64,000 nt of DNA. It comes from Armigeres subalbatus (Eukaryota; Arthropoda; Insecta; Diptera; Culicidae). Location: the NCBI RefSeq assembly GCF_024139115.2, contig NC_085140.1, forward strand, positions 435,759,260 through 435,823,259, written 5' to 3'. The notes under the pieces were generated by a model. It had not been told where the DNA came from and did not search any database. It worked only from the letters and a program-made list of their open reading frames with translations. A program made the translations under genes and the position numbers. This document shows, one piece after another, positions 45,376 through 56,900 of this stretch (its first letter is position 1; each line of letters opens with the position of its first letter).

Positions 45376-45712
45376 AGTAAAGTAGATCTTCCCAGTGATT
45401 TTTCGACGCAGAAGCCTCCGTCAAAACTACTATGATGTGTGACCGAATGAAAAACGGCCATGGAACCACAGATGGCTATGAAAAACTGTTGCGAAAGTTT
45501 GGGTTTCGTACACTTTTCAAGAAGAGCATTTTTACGCCTAGTTAAGTTCGGGTTTTAAAAGTTTAATGTGAATAAACGTCCTTACGTCCTTACTAAACTA
45601 AGCGACCCGCGTTTCACTTATTTTATGAAAATGACCCACGAAAAACAAAAAAAAAAATATTGTCGTCATTCCGTAAACATTCCTAAAGAACTTTTTAGAT
45701 TTTGAAAATGTA
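45376..45712. other. Spacer, nothing recognised
   Basis: AT-rich, with an A-run near 45641-45658. No feature. Confidence 0.5.
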
Positions 45713-46200
45713 TAAGGGTAAATGATCCAATAGTGGAGGAAGTTAGCACACCCCAACACTATTCAATAGTTCATAATTTAAGGATACCTCATTCCACTAA
45801 CCTTACGGATTATTTCCAATCATCTTTAACTCCACTTTGCTGTGAAAATGCATCGGTTCCTCCAGGATGTGAATGTTTCACCTAAAACGTGTCCTCCAAG
45901 TATTGGTACACTGCTCCCATAGTTGCGGTAATCTAATTTGCGTTCCTACAGTTGCGAATCCCATTGTTTTCTTATGGAGCTCGCAATTATAGGAACACTA
46001 CCGCGACTATTGATGCAAAAGTGATAAAATAATAAAGATATTTAAAGATTTATATCGAATTTCACGTCTGCAATTTGTTGTTTTGAGCTATGGTATGTAA
46101 TAATAAATCAATCAACGTAACAGGTTGCTGCGTTTAATCGCAGTTTTTTCGTAAAGTGCACTACCGCAACTGTTGGTACATCCACAACCGTTTACCCTAT
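45713..46200. mobile_element. MITE-like element with AGGGTAAA ends
   Basis: The left end TATAAGGGTAAATGATCC-AATAGTGG is mirrored by the right end CCACAACCGTTTACCCTAT. TA is present at both borders, so a TA target site is plausible. It is about 488 bp with no coding frame. The inside repeats short CTACCGCAACT-type words. The CCAATAGTGG word is shared with 17091. Confidence 0.65.
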
Positions 46201-46509
46201 ATCGATTAATGGCATCATGCGTTTCATAAGCCTATATTTTGGATTAGAAGTATAAACGTTGAAATTATGAGACACGTCGGTGTATCATAAGTAACATCAA
46301 CGCAACGTCTATCCTAATTAAGTCCTTAGCAACGCGAGGAACGAGAAAAAATATTTAATTGGAATGGGACACTCACTAAAAGATTTATCGCGTAAAGAAA
46401 ATCGCGTTGAATAGACTCGTCAAAAAAATTCAATTATTTTTTCGATCACAGAATCAACGATTGATTGGCAGTTTTATAAACATCTTTTGGAACCCAATAC
46501 ATATTATTC
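46201..46509. other. Spacer, nothing recognised
   Basis: AT-rich with no repeats or frames of note. Confidence 0.5.
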
Positions 46510-46850
46510 ACGGTGTGTTTGTCCGAAGAGGCTTATTTTCAAAAAAAATCAGTATCTCTAAAACAGTCACTACACGAAAGTATAGGTTTTCCTCTTTCAC
46601 GTAGGTGCATTTTTAAAATGTTCTATCGGGGGTCATTTTTCCATACATTTTTGGGGGGTTAAATCGGCTATCATTTCAGATTTCTATTGATTTTGCACCA
46701 AAAATAATGAAAAAAAAATTGTTCTAGATCCCCCGATACAACATTTTAGTTTACCCACTATATGAAAGAGGAGAGCTTATACTTTCGCGTGGTGGGTGTT
46801 TCAGAGATACTGATTTTTGAAAAATAATATCTCCCCATAGAGACACCGTG
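46510..46850. mobile_element. Palindromic MITE-like element with CACGGTGT ends
   Basis: CACGGTGT at 46510-46517 is mirrored by ACACCGTG near 46843-46850. The arms (about 46510-46631 and 46727-46850) pair along most of their length, with best matches AATCAGTATCTCT, CGAAAGTATA and ATGTT-TATCGGGGG. The loop is about 95 bases. Both flanks contain TATT, but the TSD is not certain. No coding frame. Confidence 0.8.
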
Positions 46851-48094
46851 TATTGTTCATCTCTGAGCCATAAAGACATATTCTAAACATGATTATATAT
46901 CTGATACGGTTCAAATTCAAAACAAAAATGTTTCCAATATTCGCTTCGGAATTGGTTTCTGACGTTCTTTAATCCATGTATTATGTTATTTTGTCGTTAT
47001 TATTTCACTGACTGATTTGAAATTTGACCAAGTTTGATGGGTTTAAGTAGCTTGGATTTTTTTGTCTCAAGCTGAATCATAAAATAAAATGAATAATACA
47101 AAAAAATTAACAAATAATCTAAAATTTAACAAATAAGTTTGCAAGAAAAAATAAAAATGTCTGAATTGTATCTTATGAGAAAAGAAACTAGACTTAGCTC
47201 AACGTAGTTGATTTTTGAAGAAAAAAATCCGGAGTAAGAAGAGTTTTAAGTAGATTTGAGCCGTGTCGTGTGCCTATTTGCATAACACGAAAATACGTTC
47301 CCTTTGAAAGTTAGGAAGTGAATCATGTAACCAACACAGTTTCGGCTTAAGCCCGTTCCTGAATATGAACAAACGATGTAAATTTTGTCCCGCGCTGGCA
47401 CTAAATATATCTGGCCACTTTATATAAGTTTCTAGTCATTATCAGGAACTAGATAACTATTGGATATACATATACGCATGCTGACAATTACCTTGTTCCG
47501 TCTTCATTATAATTCCAATAAAGTCGTAACTTTGACCTATAATTCAATAATATTTCTACTTTCTACTCCAATTTCATATTTATCTAAATTCTTTTCTACT
47601 GTAAACTTTTATGTTTTGATGATCTTTTAAATTGCTGGGATCTCAGCAATCATTATTTTAGTACCATAATTTCACCCTTTTTTCAATAACCCAACAAACA
47701 TTGAAGACGAGTGAAGTGCTTATAAAGCTAAAAATAATGCAATTAATTGTAATCAAGTGTCGGTCTATCACCGTCATTAGTCGTCTGAGTACACGCGACC
47801 GCTTACGTAAGGCAATCAAACTCATCAAATGCTTTAGCCAAGCAAGCCTTTGGCACAGCAGAGTGCGATTGAATTCGCATTCTATACCGTCCCGCCCAGC
47901 CCGTTACTGGGGGGCATGGAGTGCGATCCTCTCGTTTAATAAACAATGTGCACTCGCTTGGCTGTGGATATACAACAGTAAAGCACATGTGGAGATTGGA
48001 CAAATCAAGCATCCGAAAGATATTCAATTTGCAAAAAAGAGAGCTAACCGCGGTGGAGGTTGGTACTCGGATTCTGATGGCTTTTCCGCAAACG
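46851..48094. other. AT-rich, nothing recognised
   Basis: From 47700 the sequence is open on both strands (47701-48141 plus, 47803-48228 minus). The products are not recognisable, and the minus frame passes through the tRNA-like segment at 48110-48180. I do not call a gene. Confidence 0.45.
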
Positions 48095-48262
48095 TGACCT
48101 TTAAGTGGTCTTGTTGTGTAGGGGTTATCACGCCTATCTAGAGAGTATGAGGTTGAGGGTTCGAGTCCCTCCAAGACACGTAGATTCTTTTTCGCAAATT
48201 TCATATCAATTTGTCCATTTCGAAACATATGCTGTGCATATGCACAGCCAAGATATTTAACA
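48095..48262 (+). mobile_element. tRNA-like SINE or tRNA pseudogene
   Basis: GTCTTGTTGTGTAGGGGTTA (A-box side) is followed by TATCACGCC and by GAGGGTTCGAGTCCCTC (a T-arm with perfect stem and loop) ending in CAAGACA, which pairs with GTCTTG. The anticodon arm is poorly paired, so it is not a working tRNA. Downstream is CATATGCTGTGCATATGCAC, which resembles the sequence downstream of the tRNA-like segment at 58140-58310, so a SINE family is likely. Confidence 0.6.
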
Positions 48263-50275
48263 AAAAAAAAAATAGTTATATTCAGCTGAAGAACTGGCTT
48301 ATTCAGCTGAATTTTGTTGTTGAGAAGACCCAGCTCGCTATCCTGTTCGCATCATAACTCAACGGTTAAATCCCTCGTTGGCGCCAGAGTGCAAACCTAA
48401 ACTCCAGTAGCCGCCCCGGTGTTGAACTCAAGCCATTGGAAAGACCTCCATTTGACACTCGGCACCAACCCCTTTCCCATGATCCCAGACCATCGAACGC
48501 GGAGAGCTGCCATCATAATCGGAATCACGTTCCGCCCAGTTTCAAACTGCGCCGCAGTGTCGACTATCGATCTCCGGCTCGGTGTGGTGGTGGTGTGGCT
48601 GCTACTTGAAACGGTAGTGCATCTACATATCCCCTAAACAACCCATGTACGGACCGACCCAAGTCACAGTCAATCGCCCCGCCAGTAGCCCAGCAAAAGA
48701 TCAATCGATTTGACACGCTGACCCCGTTTCGAGTTTTCCTATCGCGCGGAGACCACCCTCGCCTGTACGATGTACATTGAGGTACCATCCCCCGCAGCCT
48801 TCGCTCAAACGTCTCTCACCCGTGTGGACGCCACCACAACACCACCTATCGATTGATTCACATTCGTACGCCGGCCGGCCGCCCCATAGAACATGGCGAC
48901 GACATGACGACTTCTGGCCAGCGTCTTGGTAGGCAATCAGTGCTATTCAATCTTTCGCGGGTGGGTTTTCCACCGAAGATCTCATATTGGGATGAATTTT
49001 AACTTCAACTGATTGACAAAAATTTCAACGTCAAGAATTTTAACTTCTTATTACTAACCGTATGTTCGCTCAATTCTAATATTCATTTTGAGTATGAAAT
49101 TCAATTTTTAATTATTTGAATAGAGAATTTACATTTCAATGTTCCCATGATATGAAATCTTCAAAATCGGTGTGGTAAGTTACGGCCATTCTCTGAACTG
49201 TGGAGGAAAAGTCCGTTTTAATGAAAATTGATTTGTCTCATTATTCGAATTAAATAATGTACCCTGGTAAGCGTTTACCTCGATGTGCAAGTTCGGTTTC
49301 AAATGCCAGTAGGTATTGGAAATGGTGATAGTTGTGTGGTGGCGATTTCAATCCAACATACCAGGTACAACGAGTGGTTGGGAAAATATGATCCTTCATG
49401 CTAATAAATAAATAATGGACCGTTTTGAGAAGCGCGCGCGGGGGGCGTCTTGAAGTGGGTATCGATCCTCGTCGTGTGGTAGCTCTGTGCTACCGATTGG
49501 GGTTAGATCAGTGTATTGAATGGTTCGAAGACGAAGCCGTAGACATGACTGTTTGAGGTCTTCCCGATGGTGGGTGGCACTCTCACCTCTGTTACTCCTT
49601 CTCTCATTCAATAGCCACTTAATGGTTCCGCAGACGGCGTGTACCGAGAAAGGGGTTTCAAGTATCATATCGCGCGGATGCTTCATTTGTTTACCATTGA
49701 AAGTATTGAACGCCCGGTCATCGTCGGTGGTCCATGGCGGTCAAATCGTGCGAGGTGGTAGCTCACGAATGATTGTACCGTGCGGATTTTTCGCATGGTT
49801 CACAATTTATCTGAGACTTTTTGATTAGATAGAAATTTGTTAATGCATATGCATTCGCAAAATTGTTTATGTTAATACAACGAATTTTCAACGACTCCGC
49901 ATTGAAGGGTATGGTTTGAAATTCATATTAGTTTGTTATACCAGATTTTACCAATTGTTCTGGAGTTGAGATCAATTAGTCTACCAATTGGACGCCCGAG
50001 AATCAGCTGCTTGTATCGCGGTATTCGTCATGTTAACCAGAAACACATGATTCCCAATATCTAATTAGATCCATATTTTCCTCAACACAAGTTGCCATAC
50101 AGATGCTAGCAGACTTGTAGGATGATTTAATTAACAGATGCTTCAGAATTTGCCTATCCAGTATAGTCATAAGCAGTTGATGCTCCAATTAAAGGTGTGC
50201 GCTGCGCTGGTCTGTAAATCGACGACGGCATCACGCAAAAAGCCAGTTGAACCTGCAGTGGCGGCGACGTTTTTA
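48263..50275. other. Mixed-composition stretch, nothing assigned
   Basis: 48340-48900 and 49390-49800 are GC-richer, with several overlapping short frames (48419-48637 plus, 48564-48788 minus, 49396-49686 minus, 49520-49828 plus). None is recognisable. A pyrimidine-rich or exon-like context is not convincing. Confidence 0.4.
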
Positions 50276-50640
50276 AAGATCTGTTTTCAGAATTTTTTGA
50301 GATATTTTAGAATATCAACTGGAAGTTCTTCAAAATATTAGATTTATTTCTTGTGGAAATTCTTTAATGTATTCTCAAAATATTCATTTGGAAAGAAAAT
50401 TGGATTTTCGAAGGATTTTCTTTAATTCCCGGGCAAATTGTTTGAAATTTTCAAATGATTTTTTTATTGGGATTATTTTGTATTTCTTGAAAATATTCTT
50501 CGGAATTTCCATAGAAGAATCTTCAGAATTTCCACGGAAAATTGCTTCAAATTTTGGCGGGTTTTTGGGAATTTCCAACGGATATTCTTCAGAATTTTCC
50601 CAAAAAAATATCATTAGGCCGAAAACGACATACAAACAAA
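50276..50640. repeat. Degenerate GAATTTC-type repeats
   Basis: Units such as TCTTCGGAATTTCCATAG, TCTTCAGAATTTCCACGG and TTCTTCAGAATTTTCCC, about 20-30 bases apart, give overlapping open frames (50367-50663 plus, 50384-50635 minus) that are repeat by-products. Confidence 0.7.
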
Positions 50641-51620
50641 CAAGTAACAGTCGTGTGGCATAAAATATCGTTTAGACGAAATGGTTGTTGGGCAGAAAAG
50701 GTCATTTGACCAAACGGGTCATATTGCAGAAAATGTCATTTGCTAAACGTAAAACGTAAACGTACGGCCAAATTGTTCTTTCTCCCAAAGGACCATTTTG
50801 GCGATTGACCTTTCAGTCAAACGCCTAGTTGTATTTCGGCCATATGACATATCCGGCAAAAAAAGTTCTCAACCAAATGGTTTTCGGTCAAAGACTTTTC
50901 CGTCGTTTGGCCGAAAGTTATTGGGCGGAAAGTGCTATCTAGACGACTTCCATTTTGCCGAAAGGGTTATTAGATCGAAAATGGTATGGCCGAAAAAGTC
51001 TTTTGGCCGAAAGGGACATACTGCTGGATTGATAATTTGATCTAAAAAGTTGTTCCCCCTAACAGATCATTTGGCCGAAAAGGTCGCTTGGCCAAAATGG
51101 ACATACGACAGAAAGTCTAAATTGTCTGCTCATTTTGCCGAAAAAATCGTTTCGCCAAATAAGTCGATTGACCTAACAGGTCGTTTGAGTCAAAATGACT
51201 TCTGGTCAAACAGGTCAAACATTTAGCCCAAAATATTGTTTGGGGCATTACAATTATTTTGAGTGTGCTTACTTCGAAAAACTTTTCTAAAAAAAGTTCT
51301 AAAAAGAATAATTTTCTGTGGAATATATGAAGAACTTCTCGTTGAAAACAAATTTGAAAACGGCTTTTTAGCCGAAGGTCATTCGATCCACACGGTTGAA
51401 ATCCAAATGGTTCTATTCTGTCAAATGCCCATTTCAGCCAAGTGTCATTTGGGGCTAAAAGAGTTTTGGTCTTCCAATTCGGACAAATGACATTTTCGTC
51501 TAAATGGCCAATCGACCACTTCGGCGAAATGACCTATTCGATCGGACCATTTTTTCTGCCAAATGATCTGTTTCGCCGAACGACAATTCGGCCAAAAGGC
51601 TTTTGGATAGATGGATTCGG
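50641..51620. repeat. GGCCGAA-type spaced repeats, longest block
   Basis: Dozens of words such as TTTTGGCCGAAAGGGACAT, CATTTTGCCGAAAGGG and TTGGCCGAAAAGGTCGCTTG, spaced about 15-20 bases, on both strands. There is a short break at about 51245-51395. Frames inside (50798-51040, 51442-51687) are artefacts. Confidence 0.85.
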
Positions 51621-51825
51621 CATAACGACCATTAACAAATTTGATTTCAATGAGAAATTCTTTGGATTTAAAGAGGAAATCCATTAGACCTCCCACTCAG
51701 AATGTTTCGTATGTTCCACAGGAAATTCTTTGAAATTTCAGTAGGAAACTTTTTAGAATTTTCACAAGAAGTTGTTTGAAGTACGCTCACTTAAAATGAT
51801 TTCATTTATTTTTTTTAATTCACGT
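51621..51825. repeat. Degenerate GAAATTC-type repeats
   Basis: GAGAAATTCTTTGGATTT, GGAAATTCTTTGAAATTTC and similar units, the same style as 50276-50640. They form the left flank of the RTE-like insertion. Confidence 0.6.
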
Positions 51826-52095
51826 TGCCTTTAAAAAAGGCACGGCAAATGCTGGGTAAAGCGTACCATTGGTACTTCGCGTACCTGAAGGAATAAAATA
51901 GACCCCATCTCGCGGTCCTTAGCCTCTTAGCGTCTGTTCTCCATGTTAGGGTCGGCTGATCATCGTCCGAGTGCCAGCGAGGGACTCTAAGTGAAACTGT
52001 GCACCATGGTCCACCGGAAATAAGGAGGAATGGTCCTCCGGAAATTTAGGGGGTTTGATGTCAGGTCATGCAGGCCAGCCTTTAAAAAATCTTAA

Positions 52096-53250
52096 GCAAC
52101 GAACAATCCACAAGAGAGTACGGACCGGAACCATCGGCGAAGACCACTGCGACGAAAAGGGACTAGCGATTGGAAACTCGGTTCGTGGAACTGCAAATCT
52201 CTCAACTTCATCGGGAGCACACGCATACTCGCCGATGTGCTCAAGGACCGTGGATTCGGCATCGTAGCGCTGCAGGAGGTTTGTTGGAAGGGATCAATGG
52301 TGCGAACGTTTAGAGGTAATCATACCATCTACCAGAGCTGCGGCAACACATACGAGCTGGGAACAGCTTTCATAGTGATGGGCGATATGCAAAGGCGCGT
52401 GATCGGGTGGTGGCCGATCAATGAAAGAATGTGCAAGTTGAGGATCAAAGGCCGGTTCTTCAACTTCAGCATAATCAACGTCCATAGCCCACACTCCGGA
52501 AGCACTGATGATGATAAGGACGCATTCTACGCGCAGCTGGAACGTGAGTACGACAGCTGCCCAAGCCACTACGTCAAAATCATCATAGGAGATTTGAACG
52601 CTCAGGTTGGCCAAGAGGAGGAGTTTAGACCGACTATTGGGAAGTTCAGCGCTCACCGGCTGACGAACGAAAACGGCCTACGACTAATTGATTTCGCCGC
52701 CTCCAAGAATATGGCCATTCGCAGCACCTACTTCCAACACAGCCTCCCGTATCGGTACACCTGGAGATCACCACTGCAGACAGAATCACAAATCGACCAC
52801 GTTCTGATTGATGGACGGCACTTCTCCGACATTATCGACGTCAGGACATATCGTGGCGCTAACATCGACTCTGACCACTATCTGGTGATGGTTGAACTGC
52901 GTCCAAAACTATCCGTCATCAACAATGTTCGGTATCGACGACCGCCGCGGTACGACCTAGAGCGACTGAAGCAACCTGATGTCGCCACTGCATACGCGCA
53001 GCATCTCGAGGACTGCTGGAATACAGTCAAAGCAGCCATTAACGACGCAGCGGAGAACAATGTCGGGTATTTGGGTCGAAGTCGATGGAACGATTGGTTC
53101 GACGAAGAGTGCAGACAGATTCTGGAGGAGAAGGGCGCAGCGCGGGCGGTCGCGCTGCAGCAAGGTACCCGGCAGAACGTGGAACGTTATAGACGGAAGC
53201 GGAGACAGCAGACCCGCTTTTCCAGGAGAAGAAACGCCGCCTGGAAGAAG
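52096..53250 (+). pseudogene. RTE-like APE endonuclease and linker
   Basis: The frame is open from just after a TAA at 52093-52095; no ATG near the start matches, so the initiation codon is unknown. Motifs in order: K-L-G-S-W-N-C (about 52168), I-V-A-L-Q-E-V-C-W (about 52260, catalytic Glu), I-I-G-D-L-N-A-Q-V (about 52585), I-D-H-V-L-I-D-G-R-H-F and D-S-D-H-Y-L-V (about 52793-52885, active-site His). A basic linker follows. The first frameshift is near 53215, after R-Q-Q-T-R. The enzyme would nick target DNA to prime reverse transcription. Confidence 0.92.
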
Positions 53251-55041
53251 CGGAGTGCGAGGAGATGGAACAGCTGTGCCGTTCTCAAGATACACGCAAG
53301 TTCTATCAGAAGCTCAACGCATCCCGCAAAGGCTTCGTGCCGCGAGCCGATATGTGCCGGGATAAGGATGGGAGCATCTTGACGGACGAACGTGTGGTGA
53401 TCGAAAGGTGGAAGCAGCACTACGAGGAACATCTGAATGGCGCTGAGAGTACAGGCAGTGAAAGTCAAGGCAGCGGTGGAGATGACAACGTCAGTTCAGC
53501 GGACGATGGAAGCCAACCAGCCCCCACCTTGATGGAAGTTAAGGATGTCATCCAACAGCTAAAGCCCAATAAAGCAGCTGGTAAGGATGGTATCGGAGCT
53601 GAGCTCATCAAGATGGGCCCGGAAAAGCTGGCCACTTGCCTGCACAAACTGATAGTCAGAATCTGGGAAACCGAACAGCTACCGGAGGAGTGGAAGGAGG
53701 GGGTTATATGCCCCATCTACAAGAAAGGCGACAAACTGGAGTGTGAGAACTTTCGAGCGATCACCATCCTTAATGCCGCCTACAAAGTGATATCCCAGAT
53801 CATCTTCCGTCGTCTGTCACCATTAGTGAACGAGTTCGTGGGAAGTTATCAAGCCGGCTTCGTTGACGGCCGCTCGACAACGGACCAGATCATTACTGTA
53901 CGGCAAATCCTTCAAAATGCCGTGAATACCAGGTCCCAACGCACCATCTGTTCGTTGATTTCAAGGCGGCATACGACAGTATAGACCGCGTAGAGCTATG
54001 GAAAATTATGGACGAGAACAGCTTCCTGGGAAGTTTACCAGACTGATCAAAGCAACGGTGGATGGTGTTCAAAACTGTGTGATTATTTCGGGCGAACACG
54101 CCCGTTCGTTCGAATCGCGCCGAGGACTAAGACAAGGTGATGGACTTTCGTGCCTGTTGTTCAACATTGCGGTAGAAGGTGTCATGCGGAGAGCCAGGTG
54201 TAACAGCCGGGGTACTATTTTCAACAGATCCAGTCAATTTATTTGCTTCGCGGATGACATGGACATTGTCGGCCGAACATTTGCAAAGGTGGCAGAACTG
54301 TACACCCGCCTGAAACGTGAAGCAACAAAAGTTGGACTGGTGGTGAATGCGTCAAAGACAAAGTACATGCTTGTGGGCGGAACCGAGCGCGACAGGGCCC
54401 GCCTGGGAAGCAGTGTTACGATAGACGGGGATACCTTCGAGGTGGTCGAGGAATTCGTCTACCTCGGATCCTTGCTAACGGCTGACAACAACGTTAGTCG
54501 TGAAATACGAAGGCGCATCATCTGTGGAAGTCGGGCCTACTACGGGCTCCAGAAGAAACTGCGGTCGAAAAAGATTCGCCACCGCACCAAATGTGTCATG
54601 TACAAGACGCTTATAAGACCGGTTGTCCTCTACGGACATGAAACATGGACAATGCTCGAGGAGGACTTGCAAGCACTCGGAGTATTCGAGAGACGGGTGC
54701 TTAGGACCATCTCTGGCGGTGTGCAAGAAGACGGTGTGTGGCGGCGAAGAATGAACCATGAGCTCGCCCAACTCTACGGCGAACCAAGTATCCAGAAGGT
54801 AGCTAAAGCCGGAAAGGTACGATGGACAGGACATGTTGCAAGAATGCCGGACAGCAACCCTGCAAAGATGGTGTTCGCTTCCGATCCGGCAGGTACGAGA
54901 CGGCGTGGAGCGCAGCGAGCGAGATGGGCAGACCAGGTGCAGAACGACTTGGCGAGCGTGGGGCGTATCCGAGGATGGAGAGATGCGGCCTCGAACCGTG
55001 TATTGTGGCGTCAAATTGTTGACTCAGTGTTATCTGTTTAG
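53220..55041 (+). pseudogene. RTE-like reverse transcriptase and C-terminal domain
   Basis: The second frame (to about 53915) has K-A-A-G-K-D-G-I-G-A-E-L-I-K, E-E-W-K-E-G-V-I-C-P-I-Y-K-K and G-R-S-T-T-D-Q. A frameshift near 53915 moves to a short piece with F-V-D-F-K-A-A-Y-D-S-I. Another near 54020 moves to the last frame, open to 55041. This has R-R-G-L-R-Q-G-D-G, an intact catalytic F-A-D-D-M-D-I (about 54250) and A-S-K-T-K-Y-M. Then come C-terminal Y-G-H-E-T-W-T-M-L, N-H-E-L-A-Q-L-Y-G-E-P and R-W-T-G-H-V-A-R-M. The catalytic residues are all present. Confidence 0.93.
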
Positions 55042-55091
55042 ATGTTAACTAAATAAATGAAATGAATGCCTTTAAAAAATTTCATCGTTTC

Positions 55092-55405
55092 GATTTAACA
55101 CTTGGATACAGGATCAGATATCACTACAAATTTGTGAATTTCATTATACGTTGGTTTACTATCATTGAAGCTAATTGATATTTCCATACTATCTTCGGAT
55201 ACGGATAAAATAGCCTCATAGTTCAAAAATTTGGCGCCAAACGACCTAATTTCATCAACCACTACATCACGTGCATCAGCTTCGATGTTTATCAATCCAA
55301 CTTTATCTCCATTTTTGTGACCTTTGAATTTTTTGGCATGAAAACTAGCCTTCATTTGAAATTTTAAATTGCCATCTGATAGAATAAGCCTATTTTCTCC
55401 CTTCC
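55092..55405 (-). CDS. Unrecognised ~100-codon open frame, possible gene remnant
   Basis: On the minus strand a frame is open from about 55405 to a TAA near 55095. It includes a Met 86 codons before the end, followed by K-A-S-F-H-A-K-K-F-K-G-H and ending V-S-K-C. The composition is mixed and protein-like, unlike the repeats on both sides. It lies between the RTE-like insertion and the 24-bp minisatellite, either of which could have cut a longer gene. I recognise no family: it may be a host, viral or transposon remnant, or chance. Confidence 0.35.
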
Positions 55406-55454
55406 TTCACTTCGATTTCGGCTGTACTTCCTGTATAACAAAGTAATGTAATTG

Positions 55455-56900
55455 AGACGGAGGGATTCCTCCGGAAGTTCCTCCAAGAATTCCTCCGGAA
55501 CTTCCTCCAGGAATTCCTCCAGAAGTTCCTCCAGGAATTCCTCCGGAACTTCCTACAGGAATTTCTCCGGAAGTTCCTCCAGGAATTCCTCTGCAAGTTC
55601 CTGCAGGAATTCCTCCGGAAGTTCCTCCAGAAATTCCTCCGGAAGTTCCTCCAGGAATTCTTTCGGAATTTCCTCCAGGAATTCCTCCGGAAGTTCTTCC
55701 AAGAATTCCTTCGGAAGTTCCTCCAGGAATTCCTTCGGAAGTTCCTCCAGGAATTCCTTTCGAAGTTCCTCCAAGAATTCTTCTGGAAGTTCCTCCAGGA
55801 GTTCCTTCGGAAGTTCCTCCAGGAATTCCTTCGGAAATTCCTCCAGGAATTCCTCTGAAAGTTCCTCCAGGAATTCCTCTGAAAGTTCCTCCAGGAATTC
55901 CTCCTGAAGTACCTCCAGGAATTCCTCAGGAAGTTCCTCCAGGAATTCCTCCGGAAGTTCCTCCAGGAATTCCTCCGGAAGTTCCTCCAGGAATTCCTCC
56001 GGGAGTTCCTCCAGGAATTCCTCCGGAAGTTCCTCCAGGAATTCCTCCGGAAGTTCCTCCAGGAATTCCTCCGGAAGTTCCTCCAGGAATTCCTCCGGAA
56101 GTTCCTCCAGGAATTCCTCCGGAAGTTCCTCCAGGAATTCCTCCGGAAGTTCCTCCAGGAATTCCTCCGGAAGTTCCTCCAGGAATTCCTCCGGAAGTTC
56201 CTCCAGGAATTCCTCCGGAAGTTCCTCAAGGAATTCCCTCGGAAGTTTCTCCAGGAATTCCTCCGGAAGTTCCTCCAGGAATTCCTCCAGAAGTTCATCA
56301 AGGAATCCTTCCGGAAGTTCCTTCAAGAATCCCTCCGGAAGTTCCTTTAGGAATCTCTCCGGAATTTCCTCCAGGAGTTCCTCCAAGAATTCCTCCAGCA
56401 ATTCCTCTGGAAGTTCCTCCAGAAATTCCTCCGGAAGTTCCTAGAGGAATTCCTCCAACAGTTTCTCCAGGAATTTCTCCGGAAGTTTTTCAAAGGAATT
56501 CCTCCGGAAGTTCCTCAAATGAATTACTACGAAAGTTCTTTAAAGGAATTCCTCCAGAAGGTCTACAAAGGAATTCATCCGGAAGTTCCTCCGAAAGATT
56601 CTCAAAGGAATTCCTCCGGAACTTCTTCATACTAATTACTCCGGAAGCATATCCAGGAATTCCTCCGGAACATCCTAATAGTATTTACTACGGAAGTTCT
56701 TCCAGGTATTTCTCCGAAAGTTAATCCAGGAATTTCTTCACAGTTTCTTAAGAAATTTCTTCAAGAATTACTTCGGAAATTCTTCGACGATTTTTTTTTT
56801 GGAAGCTCCGCAGGAGGTTAATCCGGAAGTACCTCCAGGAACTCTTACGGAAGCATCACCAGACATCCTTTAAGAATTCTTCCAGTGGTTCCTCCGAAAA
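55455..56900. repeat. Minisatellite, 24-bp unit, about 55 copies
   Basis: The consensus is GGAATTCCTCCGGAAG plus TTCCTCCA (24 bp). The middle (about 55905-56220) is almost perfect; the right part (56460-56900) is increasingly degenerate. Since 24 is divisible by three, every frame repeats an 8-residue motif: E-E-L-P-E-E-F-L in a 282-codon minus frame (55553-56401), R-N-F-R-R-N-S-W in another minus frame (55390-56301), and S-S-S-R-N-S-S-G on the plus strand. These frames are repeat by-products and not called as genes. The unit contains CCGGAAGT, an ETS-type core. Confidence 0.97.

Larger units (their letters stand above)
51826..55079 (+). mobile_element. Near full-length RTE-like LINE with 13-bp TSD
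   Basis: TGCCTTTAAAAAA flanks both sides (51826-51838 and 55067-55079), enclosing a 3,228-bp element (51839-55066). It starts GGCACGGCAAATGCTGGG and ends in an AAATAAATGAAATGAA-type tail. It has a 5' UTR of about 250 bases, an APE endonuclease, a linker, a reverse transcriptase and a long C-terminal domain, in that order. Three frameshifts are the only visible damage, so it is the youngest-looking LINE in the window. Confidence 0.95.

Noticed and set aside
48110..48180. Possible functional tRNA gene
   Set aside because: T arm and acceptor stem pair, but the anticodon arm has mismatches and the downstream sequence matches another tRNA-like repeat, so a SINE or pseudogene is more likely.
47803..48228. 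141-codon minus-strand frame
   Set aside because: It runs through the tRNA-like segment and has no known domain.
55092..55405. Firm assignment of the orphan frame as an endogenous viral element
   Set aside because: I recognise no viral motif in it; only a profile search could support that.
55553..56401. 282-codon minus-strand frame of acidic 8-residue repeats
   Set aside because: It follows from the 24-bp period being a multiple of three; other frames of the same array are open too. No start context or flanking gene structure.
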